Of a stretch of 64,000 nt of DNA, positions 10,727-19,754 are shown piece after piece. How positions within the stretch are numbered: position 1 is the first letter of the stretch; the number at the start of each line of letters is the position of its first letter. Made by a program: the position numbers and the translations under genes. Under the pieces are notes generated by a model. The model searched no databases. It worked only from the letters and a program-made list of their open reading frames with translations, and had not been told where the DNA came from. Where the stretch lies: NCBI GenBank assembly GCA_030065095.1, contig JASJDP010000017.1, forward strand, positions 124,001-188,000, in the 5' to 3' direction. The DNA comes from Rhodobacter sp. (GTDB taxonomy: Bacteria > Pseudomonadota > Alphaproteobacteria > Rhodobacterales > Rhodobacteraceae).

Positions 10727-12675
10727 GACGTACCCCGAAGGATACCGAGGAAAGCATCCGCACCATCAGCCGCCGCGGTCTGATCCTGGGCGGGGCGCAG
10801 CTGGCCTTCATCGGCCTGCTGGCGGGGCGGATGCGCTATATGCAGGTCGATCAGGCCGACACGTTCCGCCTGCTGGCCGAAGAGAACCGCATCAACATCC
10901 GGCTTCTGCCGCCGGCGCGCGGCCTGATCTATGACCGCAACGGTGCGACCCTGGCCGAGAACGAGCAGAACTATCGCGTCGTGCTGGTACGCGAGGATGC
11001 CGGCGATGTGGACGAGGTGCTGCGCCGCCTGCAGCGGATCGTGCCGCTGGACCCCGAGGACCTGGCGCGGGCACGGCGCGAGATCGACCGGCGCAGCCCC
11101 TTCGTGCCCGTTACGATCGCCGACCGGCTGAGTTGGGAGGACATCGCCGAGGTCGCGGTGAACGCCCCTGCCCTGCCGGGCGTTTCGCCCGAGGTGGGTC
11201 TGAGCCGGGTCTATCCGCTGGCGGGCGATTTCGCCCATGTCGTCGGCTATGTCGGGCCGGTCAGCGACTATGATCTGACGCGGGGCTATCTTTTCGAAGA
11301 CGAGGACCCGCTGTTGCAGATCCCGAAATTCCAGGTCGGCAAGACCGGGGTCGAGGCGAAGCTGGAAACGCCGCTGCGCGGCAAGGCCGGTACCAAGCGG
11401 ATCGAGGTGAACGCCACCGGCCGGGTGATGCGCGAGCTGGACCGGCGCGAGGGGCGGCCCGGCGATACCATCCAGCTGACGATCGACAGCGCGCTGCAGA
11501 ACTACGTGCAGGCACGGCTTGGCGACGAGAGCGCCTCTGCCGTCGTGATGGACCCCGCCAGCGGCGACATCCTGGCCATAGGCTCGGCACCGGCCTTCGA
11601 CCCAAACAAGTTCGTCCGCGGGATTTCGGTCGCCGACTACCGGGGGCTTCTGGAAGACGACCACCGGCCGCTGGCCAACAAATCGGTGCAGGGCATCTAT
11701 CCGCCGGGCTCGACCTTCAAGATGGTCACCGCGCTGGCCGCGCTCGAGGCGGGCGTCATCGATCCGTCCGAGACGGTCTGGTGCCCCGGTCACAAGGAGG
11801 TCGGCGGCCGCAGGTTCCATTGCTGGCGGCGCGGCGGGCACGGCTGGGTCGATCTGGTGAGCTCGCTGAGCGAAAGCTGCGACGTCTACTATTACGATAT
11901 CGCCGAACGGGTCGGGATCGAGAAGATCGCGGTGATGGCGCGTAAGCTGGGGCTTGGGCAGCGCTATGACCTGCCGATGTCCGCCGTGGCGGTCGGGCTG
12001 ATGCCGAACAAGGCCTGGAAGCTGGAAAACCGGGACGCGGAATGGGTGGTCGGCGACACGCTGAATTCCGGCATCGGCCAGGGTTTTGTTCTGGCCTCGC
12101 CACTGCAGCTGGCGGTGATGACGGCGCGCCTGGCCTCGGGCACCGCGGTCGCACCGCGTCTGGTCAAGTCGGTGAACGGGGTCGAGACCCCGGTCGCCGC
12201 CCCGCCGCCGCTGGAGATCGATGCCGATCATCTGCAACTGATCCGCAAGGGCATGCACGATGTGATCAACAGCCGCGACGGCACCGCCTTCGGCAGCCGG
12301 ATCGTGGCCGATGGCATGCGGTTGGCCGGCAAGACCGGCACCAGCCAGGTGCGCAACATCACCGCCGCCGAGCGCGCCCGCGGCGTGACCCGCAACGAGG
12401 ACCTGCCGTGGGAGCGGCGCGACCATGCGCTGTTCGTTTCCTACGCGCCGCATGACGCGCCCAGGCTCGCCTGTTCCGTGGTGGTCGAGCATGGCGGCGG
12501 CGGATCGCTGGCGGCGGCGCCGATTGCGCGCGACATCGTTCTGCAGGCGCTCTATGGCGGCAAACCGCCCCTGTCGGCCTACCCGTCCAGCCAGCGCGGC
12601 ACCATCCGCACCCGGCAGGAACGGCTGATCCTGCGCGATCCGTCCGATTTTGCGCCGGGGCGGTCGCGGGCATGA
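10723..12675 (+). CDS. mrdA: Penicillin-binding protein 2 (elongation transpeptidase)
   Basis: A 650-residue class B penicillin-binding protein that cross-links peptidoglycan during elongation, partnered by RodA. A single N-terminal anchor (GLILGGAQLAFIGLLAG) is followed by the dimerisation/pedestal domain (PPARGLIYDRNG) and the transpeptidase domain. The active Ser is in GSTFKM (about residue 330), the second motif region is SESCDVYYYD and the third is KTGTSQV (about 537). ATG 10723 overlaps the mreD stop and its own stop overlaps rodA, so the genes are tightly coupled. Confidence 0.96.
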   Translation: MRRTPKDTEESIRTISRRGLILGGAQLAFIGLLAGRMRYMQVDQADTFRLLAEENRINIRLLPPARGLIYDRNGATLAENEQNYRVVLVREDAGDVDEVLRRLQRIVPLDPEDLARARREIDRRSPFVPVTIADRLSWEDIAEVAVNAPALPGVSPEVGLSRVYPLAGDFAHVVGYVGPVSDYDLTRGYLFEDEDPLLQIPKFQVGKTGVEAKLETPLRGKAGTKRIEVNATGRVMRELDRREGRPGDTIQLTIDSALQNYVQARLGDESASAVVMDPASGDILAIGSAPAFDPNKFVRGISVADYRGLLEDDHRPLANKSVQGIYPPGSTFKMVTALAALEAGVIDPSETVWCPGHKEVGGRRFHCWRRGGHGWVDLVSSLSESCDVYYYDIAERVGIEKIAVMARKLGLGQRYDLPMSAVAVGLMPNKAWKLENRDAEWVVGDTLNSGIGQGFVLASPLQLAVMTARLASGTAVAPRLVKSVNGVETPVAAPPPLEIDADHLQLIRKGMHDVINSRDGTAFGSRIVADGMRLAGKTGTSQVRNITAAERARGVTRNEDLPWERRDHALFVSYAPHDAPRLACSVVVEHGGGGSLAAAPIARDIVLQALYGGKPPLSAYPSSQRGTIRTRQERLILRDPSDFAPGRSRA

Positions 12676-13820
12676 GTTATCTTGAATACACCGTCACCCG
12701 GGTGCCCACCGGATTTTCCAAGGTGCTGTACCTCAATTGGGCGCTTGTGCTTTTGCTGATCGCCGTCTCGGGCGTCGGATTCCTGATGCTCTATTCGGTG
12801 GCAGGCGGTTCGCTGTCGCCCTGGGCCGATCCCCAGATCAAGCGGTTTGCCCTGGGGCTGGTGCTGATGTTCGCGGTGGCCATGGTGCCGGTCTGGTTCT
12901 GGCGCAATGTTGCAGGCGTGGCCTATGGGGTATCGATCCTGATGCTTCTGGCGGTCGAGTTCTTCGGCGTTACCGGCATGGGCGCGCAACGCTGGATCGA
13001 CCTGGGATTCATGCGGCTGCAGCCGTCGGAGCTGACCAAGATCACCATGATCATGCTTCTGGCGAGCTATTACGACTGGCTCGACGTCAACAAGGTGTCG
13101 CGGCCGCTTTGGGTTGCGATCCCGCTGGCGATCATCCTGGTGCCTGTGTTCCTGGTGCTGCGCCAGCCCGATCTGGGAACCGCCCTGCTGCTGGTGGCGG
13201 GCGGGGCATTCCTGATGTTTCTGGCCGGGGTCAGCTGGCTTTATTTCGGTGCGGTAACCGCAACGGGCGCGGCGCTGGTCACGGCGGTATTCCAGTCGCG
13301 CGGCACCCCCTGGCAGCTGTTGAAGGATTACCAGTACCGGCGGATCGACACCTTTCTCGACCCGGCTTCCGACCCGCTGGGCGCGGGCTATCACATCACC
13401 CAGTCGAAGATCGCACTCGGTTCCGGCGGCTGGACCGGCCGGGGATTCATGCAAGGTACGCAGTCGCGGCTGAACTTCCTGCCCGAGAAACACACGGACT
13501 TCATCTTCACCACGCTGGCCGAGGAATTCGGCTTTATCGGTGCGTTCTCCCTGCTGCTGCTTTATACCTTGATCATTGTCTTCTGCGTTATTTCGGCGCT
13601 GAACAACAAGGAACGCTTCGGGGCGCTTCTGACGCTTGGGATCGCGGCGACGTTCTTTCTGTTCTTTGCCGTTAACATGTCGATGGTGATGGGACTGGCG
13701 CCGGTGGTGGGTGTGCCGCTGCCGCTGGTAAGCTACGGCGGTTCGGCCATGCTGGTGTTGATGGTGGCCTTCGGTCTGGTACAGTCCGCCCATGTCCACC
13801 GTCCGAGAGGCCGCGCATGA
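12672..13820 (+). CDS. mrdB: Peptidoglycan glycosyltransferase RodA (SEDS family)
   Basis: A 382-residue polytopic membrane protein with about ten helices that polymerises lipid II together with PBP2. SEDS signatures include QRWIDLGFMRLQPSEL, LRQPDLGTALL, the periplasmic loop with GSGGWTGRGFMQGTQS and FLPEKHTDFIFTTLAEEFGF, and the final VGVPLPLVSYGGSAML. The start ATG overlaps the mrdA stop. Its own stop overlaps the next gene by four bases. Confidence 0.96.
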   Translation: MSYLEYTVTRVPTGFSKVLYLNWALVLLLIAVSGVGFLMLYSVAGGSLSPWADPQIKRFALGLVLMFAVAMVPVWFWRNVAGVAYGVSILMLLAVEFFGVTGMGAQRWIDLGFMRLQPSELTKITMIMLLASYYDWLDVNKVSRPLWVAIPLAIILVPVFLVLRQPDLGTALLLVAGGAFLMFLAGVSWLYFGAVTATGAALVTAVFQSRGTPWQLLKDYQYRRIDTFLDPASDPLGAGYHITQSKIALGSGGWTGRGFMQGTQSRLNFLPEKHTDFIFTTLAEEFGFIGAFSLLLLYTLIIVFCVISALNNKERFGALLTLGIAATFFLFFAVNMSMVMGLAPVVGVPLPLVSYGGSAMLVLMVAFGLVQSAHVHRPRGRA

Positions 13821-14746
13821 TCAAGGTTCTGTTCGCGGCGGGCTGGCCGCGCTGGAAGCAATACAAGCACGCGCTGTCGATGGCGCTGGCCAAGGCGGGT
13901 CTCGAGGCCGAACTCTCGCAGCGCCATTCGCCGGACGAGACCGACTATATCGTCTACGCGCCGAACCGGCATTTCAGCGACTTCTCGCCGTATACCCGCG
14001 CCAAGGCGGTTCTGAGCCTTTGGGCCGGGGTCGAGGATATCGTGACGAACGAGACCCTGACCCAGCCGTTGTGCCGGATGGTCGATGCGGGTTTGACCGA
14101 GGGCATGGTGGAATGGGTGACCGGCCATGTGCTGCGGCATCACCTGGGCATGGACGCCCATATCGTGAACCCGGAGCGTGAGTGGATCGCCGTACCGCCG
14201 CCGCTGGCGCGGCAGCGCCCGGTCACCGTGCTGGGGCTGGGCGAGTTGGGGGCGGCCTGTGCCAGATCGTTGGCTGGACTGAACTTTCCCGTCACCGGCT
14301 GGAGCCGGCGCCCGAAATCCATGCGCGGCATCCGCTGCCTTGCCGGGCCGGACGGTCTGGAGGCCGCGCTGGACGGGGCGCAGATCGTCGTGCTTCTGTT
14401 GCCGCTGACGTCCGGGACGGAGAACCTTCTGAATGCGGCACGCATCGCCCGGCTGGAGACCGGCGCGGTGGTGATAAATCCCGGCCGCGGCCCGCTGATC
14501 GATGACGACGCGCTGATCGCCGCCCTCGACAGCGGACAGCTGTCGCGCGCCACGCTCGACGTCTTCCGCACCGAGCCGCTGCCTGCGGACCACCCGTTTT
14601 GGGCGCATCCCGGCGTGACCGTGACCCCGCATATCGCCGCGGACACCCGCCCCGCGACGGCCGCGCAGGCGATCGCCGAGAACATCTGCCGCTCTGAAGC
14701 GGGAAAGCCCCTCTTGCACCTGGTCGACCGCACAACCGGATATTGA
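13817..14746 (+). CDS. Glyoxylate/hydroxypyruvate reductase A-like 2-hydroxyacid dehydrogenase
   Basis: A 309-residue NAD(P)H-dependent D-isomer 2-hydroxyacid dehydrogenase close to the GhrA type. The nucleotide-binding motif is VLGLGELGAACARSL; catalytic residues lie in NPGRGPLIDDDAL (Arg), DVFRTEPLPADHPFW (Glu) and VTPHIAA (His). It begins inside the rodA stop (ATGA) and so appears to be the last gene of the wall-synthesis operon, although its expected role (glyoxylate or hydroxypyruvate reduction) has no evident tie to wall synthesis. Confidence 0.88.
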   Translation: MIKVLFAAGWPRWKQYKHALSMALAKAGLEAELSQRHSPDETDYIVYAPNRHFSDFSPYTRAKAVLSLWAGVEDIVTNETLTQPLCRMVDAGLTEGMVEWVTGHVLRHHLGMDAHIVNPEREWIAVPPPLARQRPVTVLGLGELGAACARSLAGLNFPVTGWSRRPKSMRGIRCLAGPDGLEAALDGAQIVVLLLPLTSGTENLLNAARIARLETGAVVINPGRGPLIDDDALIAALDSGQLSRATLDVFRTEPLPADHPFWAHPGVTVTPHIAADTRPATAAQAIAENICRSEAGKPLLHLVDRTTGY

Positions 14747-14815
14747 ACCCGGTGGAGGGGACTTCGGGGACCCTTTCTGGAACGGGGGTTCTGTGGGTGA
14801 ATCGCAAGGTCGGTT

Positions 14816-15051
14816 TTCGGCCTTGAGCGAACGTTGCCCATTAAGCACGAAGCCGCACCATCGCCGACCCGCGGGGAGGCGAACGGAACCCTTGAACGGC
14901 TCGTTTTATCCCAGCAAAGTCCGAACGAGATCAATTCGATGCGCGCCGTCAGAAAATCGCCTGCCCTTCGGGGCAGGTCGGCGATGGCGCGGCGGCCTTC
15001 GGCCTTGATTCCGCGCCAGAATCCTGGTTGCGAACGGCGACTTCAGGCCAG
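14816..15051 (+). repeat. Dispersed intergenic element, copy 1
   Basis: About 236 bp, related to copies at 25269-25470, 36729-36964 and 61140-61374. The inner inverted repeats are GCCGCACCATCGCCGACCC (14852-14870) and its near-complement (14975-14993). Outer ends are a GGCC-containing left end near 14816 and CTTCAGGCCAG at the right. The conserved centre includes TTTATCCCAGCAAAGTCCGA and ATCGCCTGCCC. It fills most of the 425-base gap after the mre operon. The rest of that gap, to 15171, shows no gene. Confidence 0.8.
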
Positions 15052-15171
15052 ACCGACAAAGCGTGGTTCCCTCGAAATTCACCCCGTTCCACGCGGGGCC
15101 GAAACTGCCTGGGCCTCGGATCTGGAACCGCGTGTCCAAGGCATGTCGAAACGCCCTGCCCCGCAGCCCGG

Positions 15172-16167
15172 TCAGATGACACCGTCACGGGCAAAGAGCA
15201 CCTTCAGATCCGCCTCGGCCCGCGCACCCAAATGGCTGATCACCTCGGCGCCCGCGATGTTTCCCATCCGTCCGCAATCGGGCAGGTCGAACCCCTCGGC
15301 CAGCCCCCAGAGGAAGGCGCCGGCAAAGAGATCGCCCGCGCCGGTGGCGTCGACCACCTTCGTCGGGACCGCAGGCACATGCCAGCGGTGGCCGCCGGAC
15401 AGAATATGCGCGCCATGCTCGGATTCGGTGCAGACCACGGTTTCGATCTCGGCCGCCGCCGCGCTCAGGGCCGCAGCGAAATCGTCGGTTTCGTACATCG
15501 ACAGGATTTCCGCCCGGTTGGCGAACAAAAGGTCCACATGGTCCTTCAGCATCGCCGAGAACGCGGCGCGGTGGCGTTCGATGCAGAACGGGTCGCTGAG
15601 CGTGAGCGACACCTTGCCCCCTGCCCCGCGGCAGGCCTGGATCGCCTTGGCGAAGGCTTCGTGACTGTCGGGCCCGTCGAACCGGTAGCCTTCGAGAAAG
15701 ATCCACTCGGCCTGGGCCATCATGGCCTCGTCGATGTCGTCGGGTGCGAGGTATTCGGTGACCCCGAGATAGGTGTTCATCGACCGTTCGCCGTCGGGCG
15801 TGACCAGTACGATGCAGCGCCCGGTCTCGGCCGGGTGGTCCTTTGGCGCCAGCGCGGTCTCGTAGACGGCGCCCTGGGCGCGCAGGTCGTGGGCGAAGAT
15901 CGCGCCCAGCTGGTCGTCCTTGACCTTGCCGACATAGGCCGTGCGGCCCCCCAGATGCGCGATGCCCGCAATCGTGTTCGCCGCCGAGCCGCCCGAGATC
16001 TCCTGTGCCGGTCCGATCTTGCCGTAAAGCTCGACGCCTCGGTCCATGTCGATGAGCTGCATGATTCCCTTTTCGACGCGATGCTCGGCCAGAAATGCGT
16101 CGTCGGCATGGGCCAGCACGTCCACCATGGCGTTGCCGATCCCGACAATCTGAAACCGTTTGCTCAC
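15172..16167 (-). CDS. PfkB-family carbohydrate/nucleoside kinase (adenosine kinase-like)
   Basis: A 331-residue ribokinase-fold kinase. GTG 16167 is the start and lies within the nth stop (GTGA). Family signatures are the N-terminal VGIGNAMVDVLAH, GGSAANTIAGIAHLGG (PfkB motif 1) and DATGAGDLFAGAFLWG (PfkB motif 2, with the catalytic Asp of GAGD). Proteins of this exact type in alphaproteobacteria are usually called adenosine kinase; the substrate is not proven by sequence. It is co-transcribed behind nth. Confidence 0.88.
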   Translation of the reverse strand: MSKRFQIVGIGNAMVDVLAHADDAFLAEHRVEKGIMQLIDMDRGVELYGKIGPAQEISGGSAANTIAGIAHLGGRTAYVGKVKDDQLGAIFAHDLRAQGAVYETALAPKDHPAETGRCIVLVTPDGERSMNTYLGVTEYLAPDDIDEAMMAQAEWIFLEGYRFDGPDSHEAFAKAIQACRGAGGKVSLTLSDPFCIERHRAAFSAMLKDHVDLLFANRAEILSMYETDDFAAALSAAAAEIETVVCTESEHGAHILSGGHRWHVPAVPTKVVDATGAGDLFAGAFLWGLAEGFDLPDCGRMGNIAGAEVISHLGARAEADLKVLFARDGVI

Positions 16168-16808
16168 GTGGTCTTCTCCTCGTAGGGGCACAGATCTTCG
16201 ATCGGACAGACGCCGCACATCGGCTTGCGCGCTTTGCAGATATAGCGGCCGTGCAGGATCAGCCAATGATGGGCGTGGCGCTGGAATTCGGCGGGGATAT
16301 TGTCTTCGATGGCGCGTTCGACGGCATCCACGTCCTTGCCCGGCGCGATACCGGTGCGGTTGCCGACGCGGAAGATATGGGTATCGACGGCCTGTGCCGG
16401 CTGGCCCCACCACATGTTCAGAACCACATTCGCGGTCTTGCGGCCGACCCCGGGCAGCGACTGCAGCGCGGCGCGGGACGACGGCACCTCGCCGCCGTAG
16501 TCATCGACCAGGATGCGGCTGAGCTTGATGACGTTCTTCGCCTTGTTGCGGTAAAGGCCGATCGTCTTGATGTAGCCGATCAGCCGGTCTTCGCCCAGAT
16601 CGAGCATCTTTTGCGGCGTATCGGCGACCTTGAAGAGATCGCGCGTCGCCTTGTTGACACCGGCGTCGGTGGCCTGCGCGCTGAGCGCCACGGCGACGAG
16701 CAGGGTGAAGGCGTTGACATGCTCGAGCTCGCCCTCGGGTTCCGCCTCATGCGCGCGGAAGCGGGCGAAGATCGTGCGGATCGTGTGATAATCGAGCTGC
16801 CTGGCCAT
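16164..16808 (-). CDS. nth: Endonuclease III
   Basis: Bifunctional DNA glycosylase/AP lyase that removes oxidised pyrimidines in base-excision repair. At 214 residues it is typical. It shows the helix-hairpin-helix LPGVGRKTANVVLN with the catalytic Lys, the catalytic Asp in AVDTHIFRV and the C-terminal [4Fe-4S] ligands C-x6-C-x2-C-x5-C (CKARKPMCGVCPIEDLC). ATG 16808 begins MARQLDYHTI. The last four bases overlap the PfkB kinase gene. Confidence 0.96.
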   Translation of the reverse strand: MARQLDYHTIRTIFARFRAHEAEPEGELEHVNAFTLLVAVALSAQATDAGVNKATRDLFKVADTPQKMLDLGEDRLIGYIKTIGLYRNKAKNVIKLSRILVDDYGGEVPSSRAALQSLPGVGRKTANVVLNMWWGQPAQAVDTHIFRVGNRTGIAPGKDVDAVERAIEDNIPAEFQRHAHHWLILHGRYICKARKPMCGVCPIEDLCPYEEKTT

Positions 16809-16927
16809 CGCCCGCGGTATGCAACGCGGGCCTGGCGGCGGCAAGTTGGAAATACGCCTGGCCGTTAACCGGTTTTTTGCCATCCGGGTGCAAGGCTCTG
16901 CCGGACAATTGACAAGGCCCCTGCCCC

Positions 16928-17950
16928 ATGACCATCGGATATTCCCCCGAGGCCCTGGTTTACGACCCCATCGGCGGCACCTGGTCGCTGCGCCCGGATT
17001 ATGACCCGGCACTCCACCGGCTGGAATTAATCTGGGACGACGACGACGACGACGACGCCTATCTCGACGGCGACCAGACCGCCGACGACGTCGGCTATGA
17101 CGCCACACAGAACGTGCTGGTCCGGACGATGGACGGCACGGCAATCGCCAGGGGCCAGGTCCATGACGAGGACCATTCCGGCCTGACCGTCGGCGGCTCG
17201 GGCCCGGTGATCGACATGGAACGGCTGGAAATCGGCGGCAAGCTGGTCGGCTATGTCGTCACCCAGCCGCTGCGGCCCGGTGTGACATATGAAGAGACCT
17301 GTTACGACAACGTCACCGCCGGCAACACCTTGCACTTCAGCCGGCTGATCGACGTGATGGGTTTCGGGCCGGCCACGATGATTTCGACCATCGACGGGGA
17401 TTTGCCGGTCGAGTGGCTTTCCCCCGGCGACCGGGTGATCACCCGGGACCACGGCGCGCAGCCGCTGCGCTGGGTCGGGCGCTTTCACGTCACGGCCCAA
17501 CAGATGGCCGGCAATCCCGACTTGCGGCCTGTGGAACTGGGGGTCGGGGCCCTCGGCAGCAACGCTCCGACCCATCCGCTGCTGCTGTCACCGCTGCATC
17601 GCGTTCTGCTGACCGGCGCCGACGTGCAGTTGCATTTCGGTGCCGCCGAGGTCCTGGCGGTGGCCAAGCATCTGGCCGTGCCAGCCCCGCGCGGCCTCGG
17701 CCTCGGCGGTTTCACCTACACGCATCTGCTGTTCGACGCCCATCAGATCGTCCGGGCAAACGGGCTTTGGTGCGAAAGCCTGTTCGCAGGCGGCCGCGCG
17801 GACCGTGTGGCGCGGACCAGTGCGGCCCGCCCGCCCGCAGTGATCCGTCATGGCGGCAGAGCGAGACCCTGCCTGGCCGGTTGGGAAGCGCGGTTTGTTG
17901 CGGACCTGCGCGGACTTGCCGTGCATCAACGCCCGGCACGGGCCGCCTGA
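16928..17950 (+). CDS. Hint-domain protein lacking the usual first cysteine
   Basis: A 340-residue protein with a Hint (hedgehog/intein, Hint_2-type) domain at about residues 150-310. The family signature VEWLSPGDRVITRDHGAQPLRWVGR is seen, split here as VEWLSPGDRV and QPLRWVGR, followed by SPLHRVLLTG and THLLFDAHQIVRANGLW. In active family members the domain opens with a Cys in a C-F-x-x-G-T context; here the equivalent is MGFGPATMISTIDG with no Cys, so self-processing is doubtful. The N-terminus contains seven consecutive Asp from a (GAC)7 run. Hint_2 proteins in this bacterial group are often secreted; no classical signal peptide is evident. Confidence 0.82.
   Translation: MTIGYSPEALVYDPIGGTWSLRPDYDPALHRLELIWDDDDDDDAYLDGDQTADDVGYDATQNVLVRTMDGTAIARGQVHDEDHSGLTVGGSGPVIDMERLEIGGKLVGYVVTQPLRPGVTYEETCYDNVTAGNTLHFSRLIDVMGFGPATMISTIDGDLPVEWLSPGDRVITRDHGAQPLRWVGRFHVTAQQMAGNPDLRPVELGVGALGSNAPTHPLLLSPLHRVLLTGADVQLHFGAAEVLAVAKHLAVPAPRGLGLGGFTYTHLLFDAHQIVRANGLWCESLFAGGRADRVARTSAARPPAVIRHGGRARPCLAGWEARFVADLRGLAVHQRPARAA
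17036..17056 (+). repeat. (GAC)7 trinucleotide tract
   Basis: Seven tandem GAC triplets inside the Hint gene encode Asp x7. Such tracts can change length by slippage in steps that keep the frame. Confidence 0.9.
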
Positions 17951-18025
17951 CCGGCGAAAGCCGCAGGAATCGGGTCGCGTCGCGGGGCCTGCTGGCCTAT
18001 CTCTGGATCAGCCAAGGAACCTGCC

Positions 18026-18883
18026 ATGACCGACCAGAAACCCGAATCCGCCTATCACTATGCCGTCATCCGCCGCGCGCTGGACATTCTGGACGCCGCC
18101 GGGGCCGAACCGATGCCGCTCGACGACCTCGCCCGCGAAATGCATATGAGCCCGGCGCATTTCCAGCGGGTGTTCAGCCGCTGGGTGGGCGTGTCGCCGA
18201 AGCGCTATCAGCAATACCTGACCCTGGGCCACGCCAAGGAGATGCTGCGCAACCGTTTCACCATGCTCGAAACCGCGGCCGAACTGGGCCTGTCGGGCAG
18301 CGGGCGGTTGCACGATCTGTTCCTGCGCTGGGAGGCGATGAGCCCCGGCGACTATGCCCGCCACGGCGCCGGGCTGGAAATCTTTTGGGGCTGGTTCGAA
18401 AGCCCGTTCGGGCCCGCGCTGGTAATGGGCACGGCCAAGGGCATCTGCGGCATCGCCTTCGCCGCCGAAACCGGCGCCGAGGCGGCGATGGAGGATCTGC
18501 TGTCGCGCTGGCCCAAGGCCACCTTCACCGAAGATCCGATGGCGTTGAGACCGTGGGTGCTAAATGCCTTCGGTATGGAAAAAACGCTGGAACCGACGCC
18601 GCTCTATCTGATCGGCGCCCCGTTCCAGATCAAGGTCTGGGAGGCGCTGCTGTCGATCCCCTCGGGCCAGGTGACGACCTATTCCGAGATTGCGCAGGCC
18701 GTCGGCAATCCGCGCGCGGTGCGCGCGGTCGGCACGGCCGTGGGCCGCAACCCGGTCAGCTGGCTGATCCCCTGCCACCGCGCGCTACGCAAATCCGGCG
18801 AGCTTGGCGGCTATCACTGGGGCCTGCCGGTGAAGCGCGCGCTTCTGGCCTACGAGGCCGCGCGGGCCGATGCCAGCGCCTGA
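18026..18883 (+). CDS. AraC-type HTH fused to O6-methylguanine-DNA methyltransferase (Ada-like)
   Basis: A 285-residue fusion: an AraC-type DNA-binding domain (about residues 15-110, MHMSPAHFQRVFSRWVG), a short ribonuclease-like methyltransferase N-domain and the C-terminal methyltransferase domain (about 195-280). The acceptor Cys is in the standard IPCHRAL, with TTYSEIA upstream. The N-terminal Ada zinc/phosphotriester domain is absent, so it should repair O6-alkylguanine but lacks the known methyl switch. ATG 18026 follows AAGGAA. It stands alone between the Hint and OmpA genes. Confidence 0.92.
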   Translation: MTDQKPESAYHYAVIRRALDILDAAGAEPMPLDDLAREMHMSPAHFQRVFSRWVGVSPKRYQQYLTLGHAKEMLRNRFTMLETAAELGLSGSGRLHDLFLRWEAMSPGDYARHGAGLEIFWGWFESPFGPALVMGTAKGICGIAFAAETGAEAAMEDLLSRWPKATFTEDPMALRPWVLNAFGMEKTLEPTPLYLIGAPFQIKVWEALLSIPSGQVTTYSEIAQAVGNPRAVRAVGTAVGRNPVSWLIPCHRALRKSGELGGYHWGLPVKRALLAYEAARADASA

Positions 18884-18987
18884 GCCCCGGCGGAAAGCTG
18901 CCGAAACGGCGTTTTTCCCCCTTTAGTGTGCCCCCGCTTGGGCTGTAGGCTGGCAACATAACACCAGCGAGGCATGAGGCAGACATC

Positions 18988-19653
18988 ATGGCACTGAAGA
19001 CATCCCTGGCGGCGGCCTGCGCAGGCCTGATCGCGTTGAGCGCCTGTACCGATCCGGCGACGCAGACCGACAACCCGCGCCAGCGCACCCAGGAAGGCGC
19101 GGTGATCGGCGGACTGATCGGCGCCATCGCGGGCGCGGCCACCGGCGACGACGCCGGCGAGCGCCGCCGCGGCGCCCTGATCGGCGGGGTGATCGGCGCG
19201 GGCGTCGGTGCGGCGGTCGGCTACAACCTCGACAAACAGGCAGCGGAACTGCAACGCGACTTCAGCGACGGGCGGATCCAGATCATCAACAATGGCGACA
19301 GCCTGCTGGTGCGGATGCCGCAGGACATCCTGTTCGACATCGACAGCGCCGTCGTGCGCCCGGCCCTGCGGTCTGATCTGCAGGTCCTGGCGGGCAGCCT
19401 GCAGAGATATCCGGGCTCGACGGTGCAGGTCGTGGGCCATACCGACAACACCGGCGAGGCGTCCTATAATCAGGGCCTGTCGCAGCGGCGCGCCGATTCG
19501 GTCGCTTCAGTGCTGATCGGATCGGGCGTTGCGGCCTCGCGAATCGTCGCCACCGGACGCGGCGAGGATCAGCCGATCGCCTCGAACCTGACCGTCGAAG
19601 GCCGGGCGCAGAACCGGCGGGTGGACATCACGATCATTCCGACCGGGTCGTAA
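18988..19653 (+). CDS. OmpA-family lipoprotein with glycine-zipper segment
   Basis: A 221-residue outer-membrane lipoprotein that would anchor to peptidoglycan. The signal ends in a lipobox, LIALSAC, with the lipidated Cys at about 20. Glycine-rich segments follow (GAVIGGLIGAIAGAATG and LIGGVIGAGVGAAVG). The C-terminal OmpA domain shows LFDIDSAVVRP, VVGHTDNTG, LSQRRADSV and GRAQNRRVDI, including the Asp and Arg that bind diaminopimelate. It resembles YiaD. A strong terminator follows. Confidence 0.92.
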   Translation: MALKTSLAAACAGLIALSACTDPATQTDNPRQRTQEGAVIGGLIGAIAGAATGDDAGERRRGALIGGVIGAGVGAAVGYNLDKQAAELQRDFSDGRIQIINNGDSLLVRMPQDILFDIDSAVVRPALRSDLQVLAGSLQRYPGSTVQVVGHTDNTGEASYNQGLSQRRADSVASVLIGSGVAASRIVATGRGEDQPIASNLTVEGRAQNRRVDITIIPTGS

Positions 19654-19672
19654 CCGGCGAGGTCCCCCAAGA

Positions 19673-19700
19673 GGCCGGGCCGCGCCGCCCGGCCTTTTAT
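19673..19700 (+). terminator. Rho-independent terminator of the OmpA lipoprotein gene
   Basis: An 8-bp stem GGCCGGGC/GCCCGGCC with a 6-base loop, followed by TTTTAT. Confidence 0.85.
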
Positions 19701-19718
19701 GTTGTTTGAGCGCGCATG

Positions 19719-19737
19719 TGGTCATATGAAATGACCA
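19719..19737. promoter_or_regulatory. Candidate operator of the FadR-type regulator
   Basis: Inverted repeat TGGTCA-N7-TGACCA, with TCATATGA nested inside it. FadR-family regulators bind TGGT...ACCA palindromes, though usually with a shorter spacer. It lies 18 bases before the preferred start of the regulator, as expected for autoregulation. Confidence 0.5.
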
Positions 19738-19754
19738 ATTCGCGCGGGGGTGGG

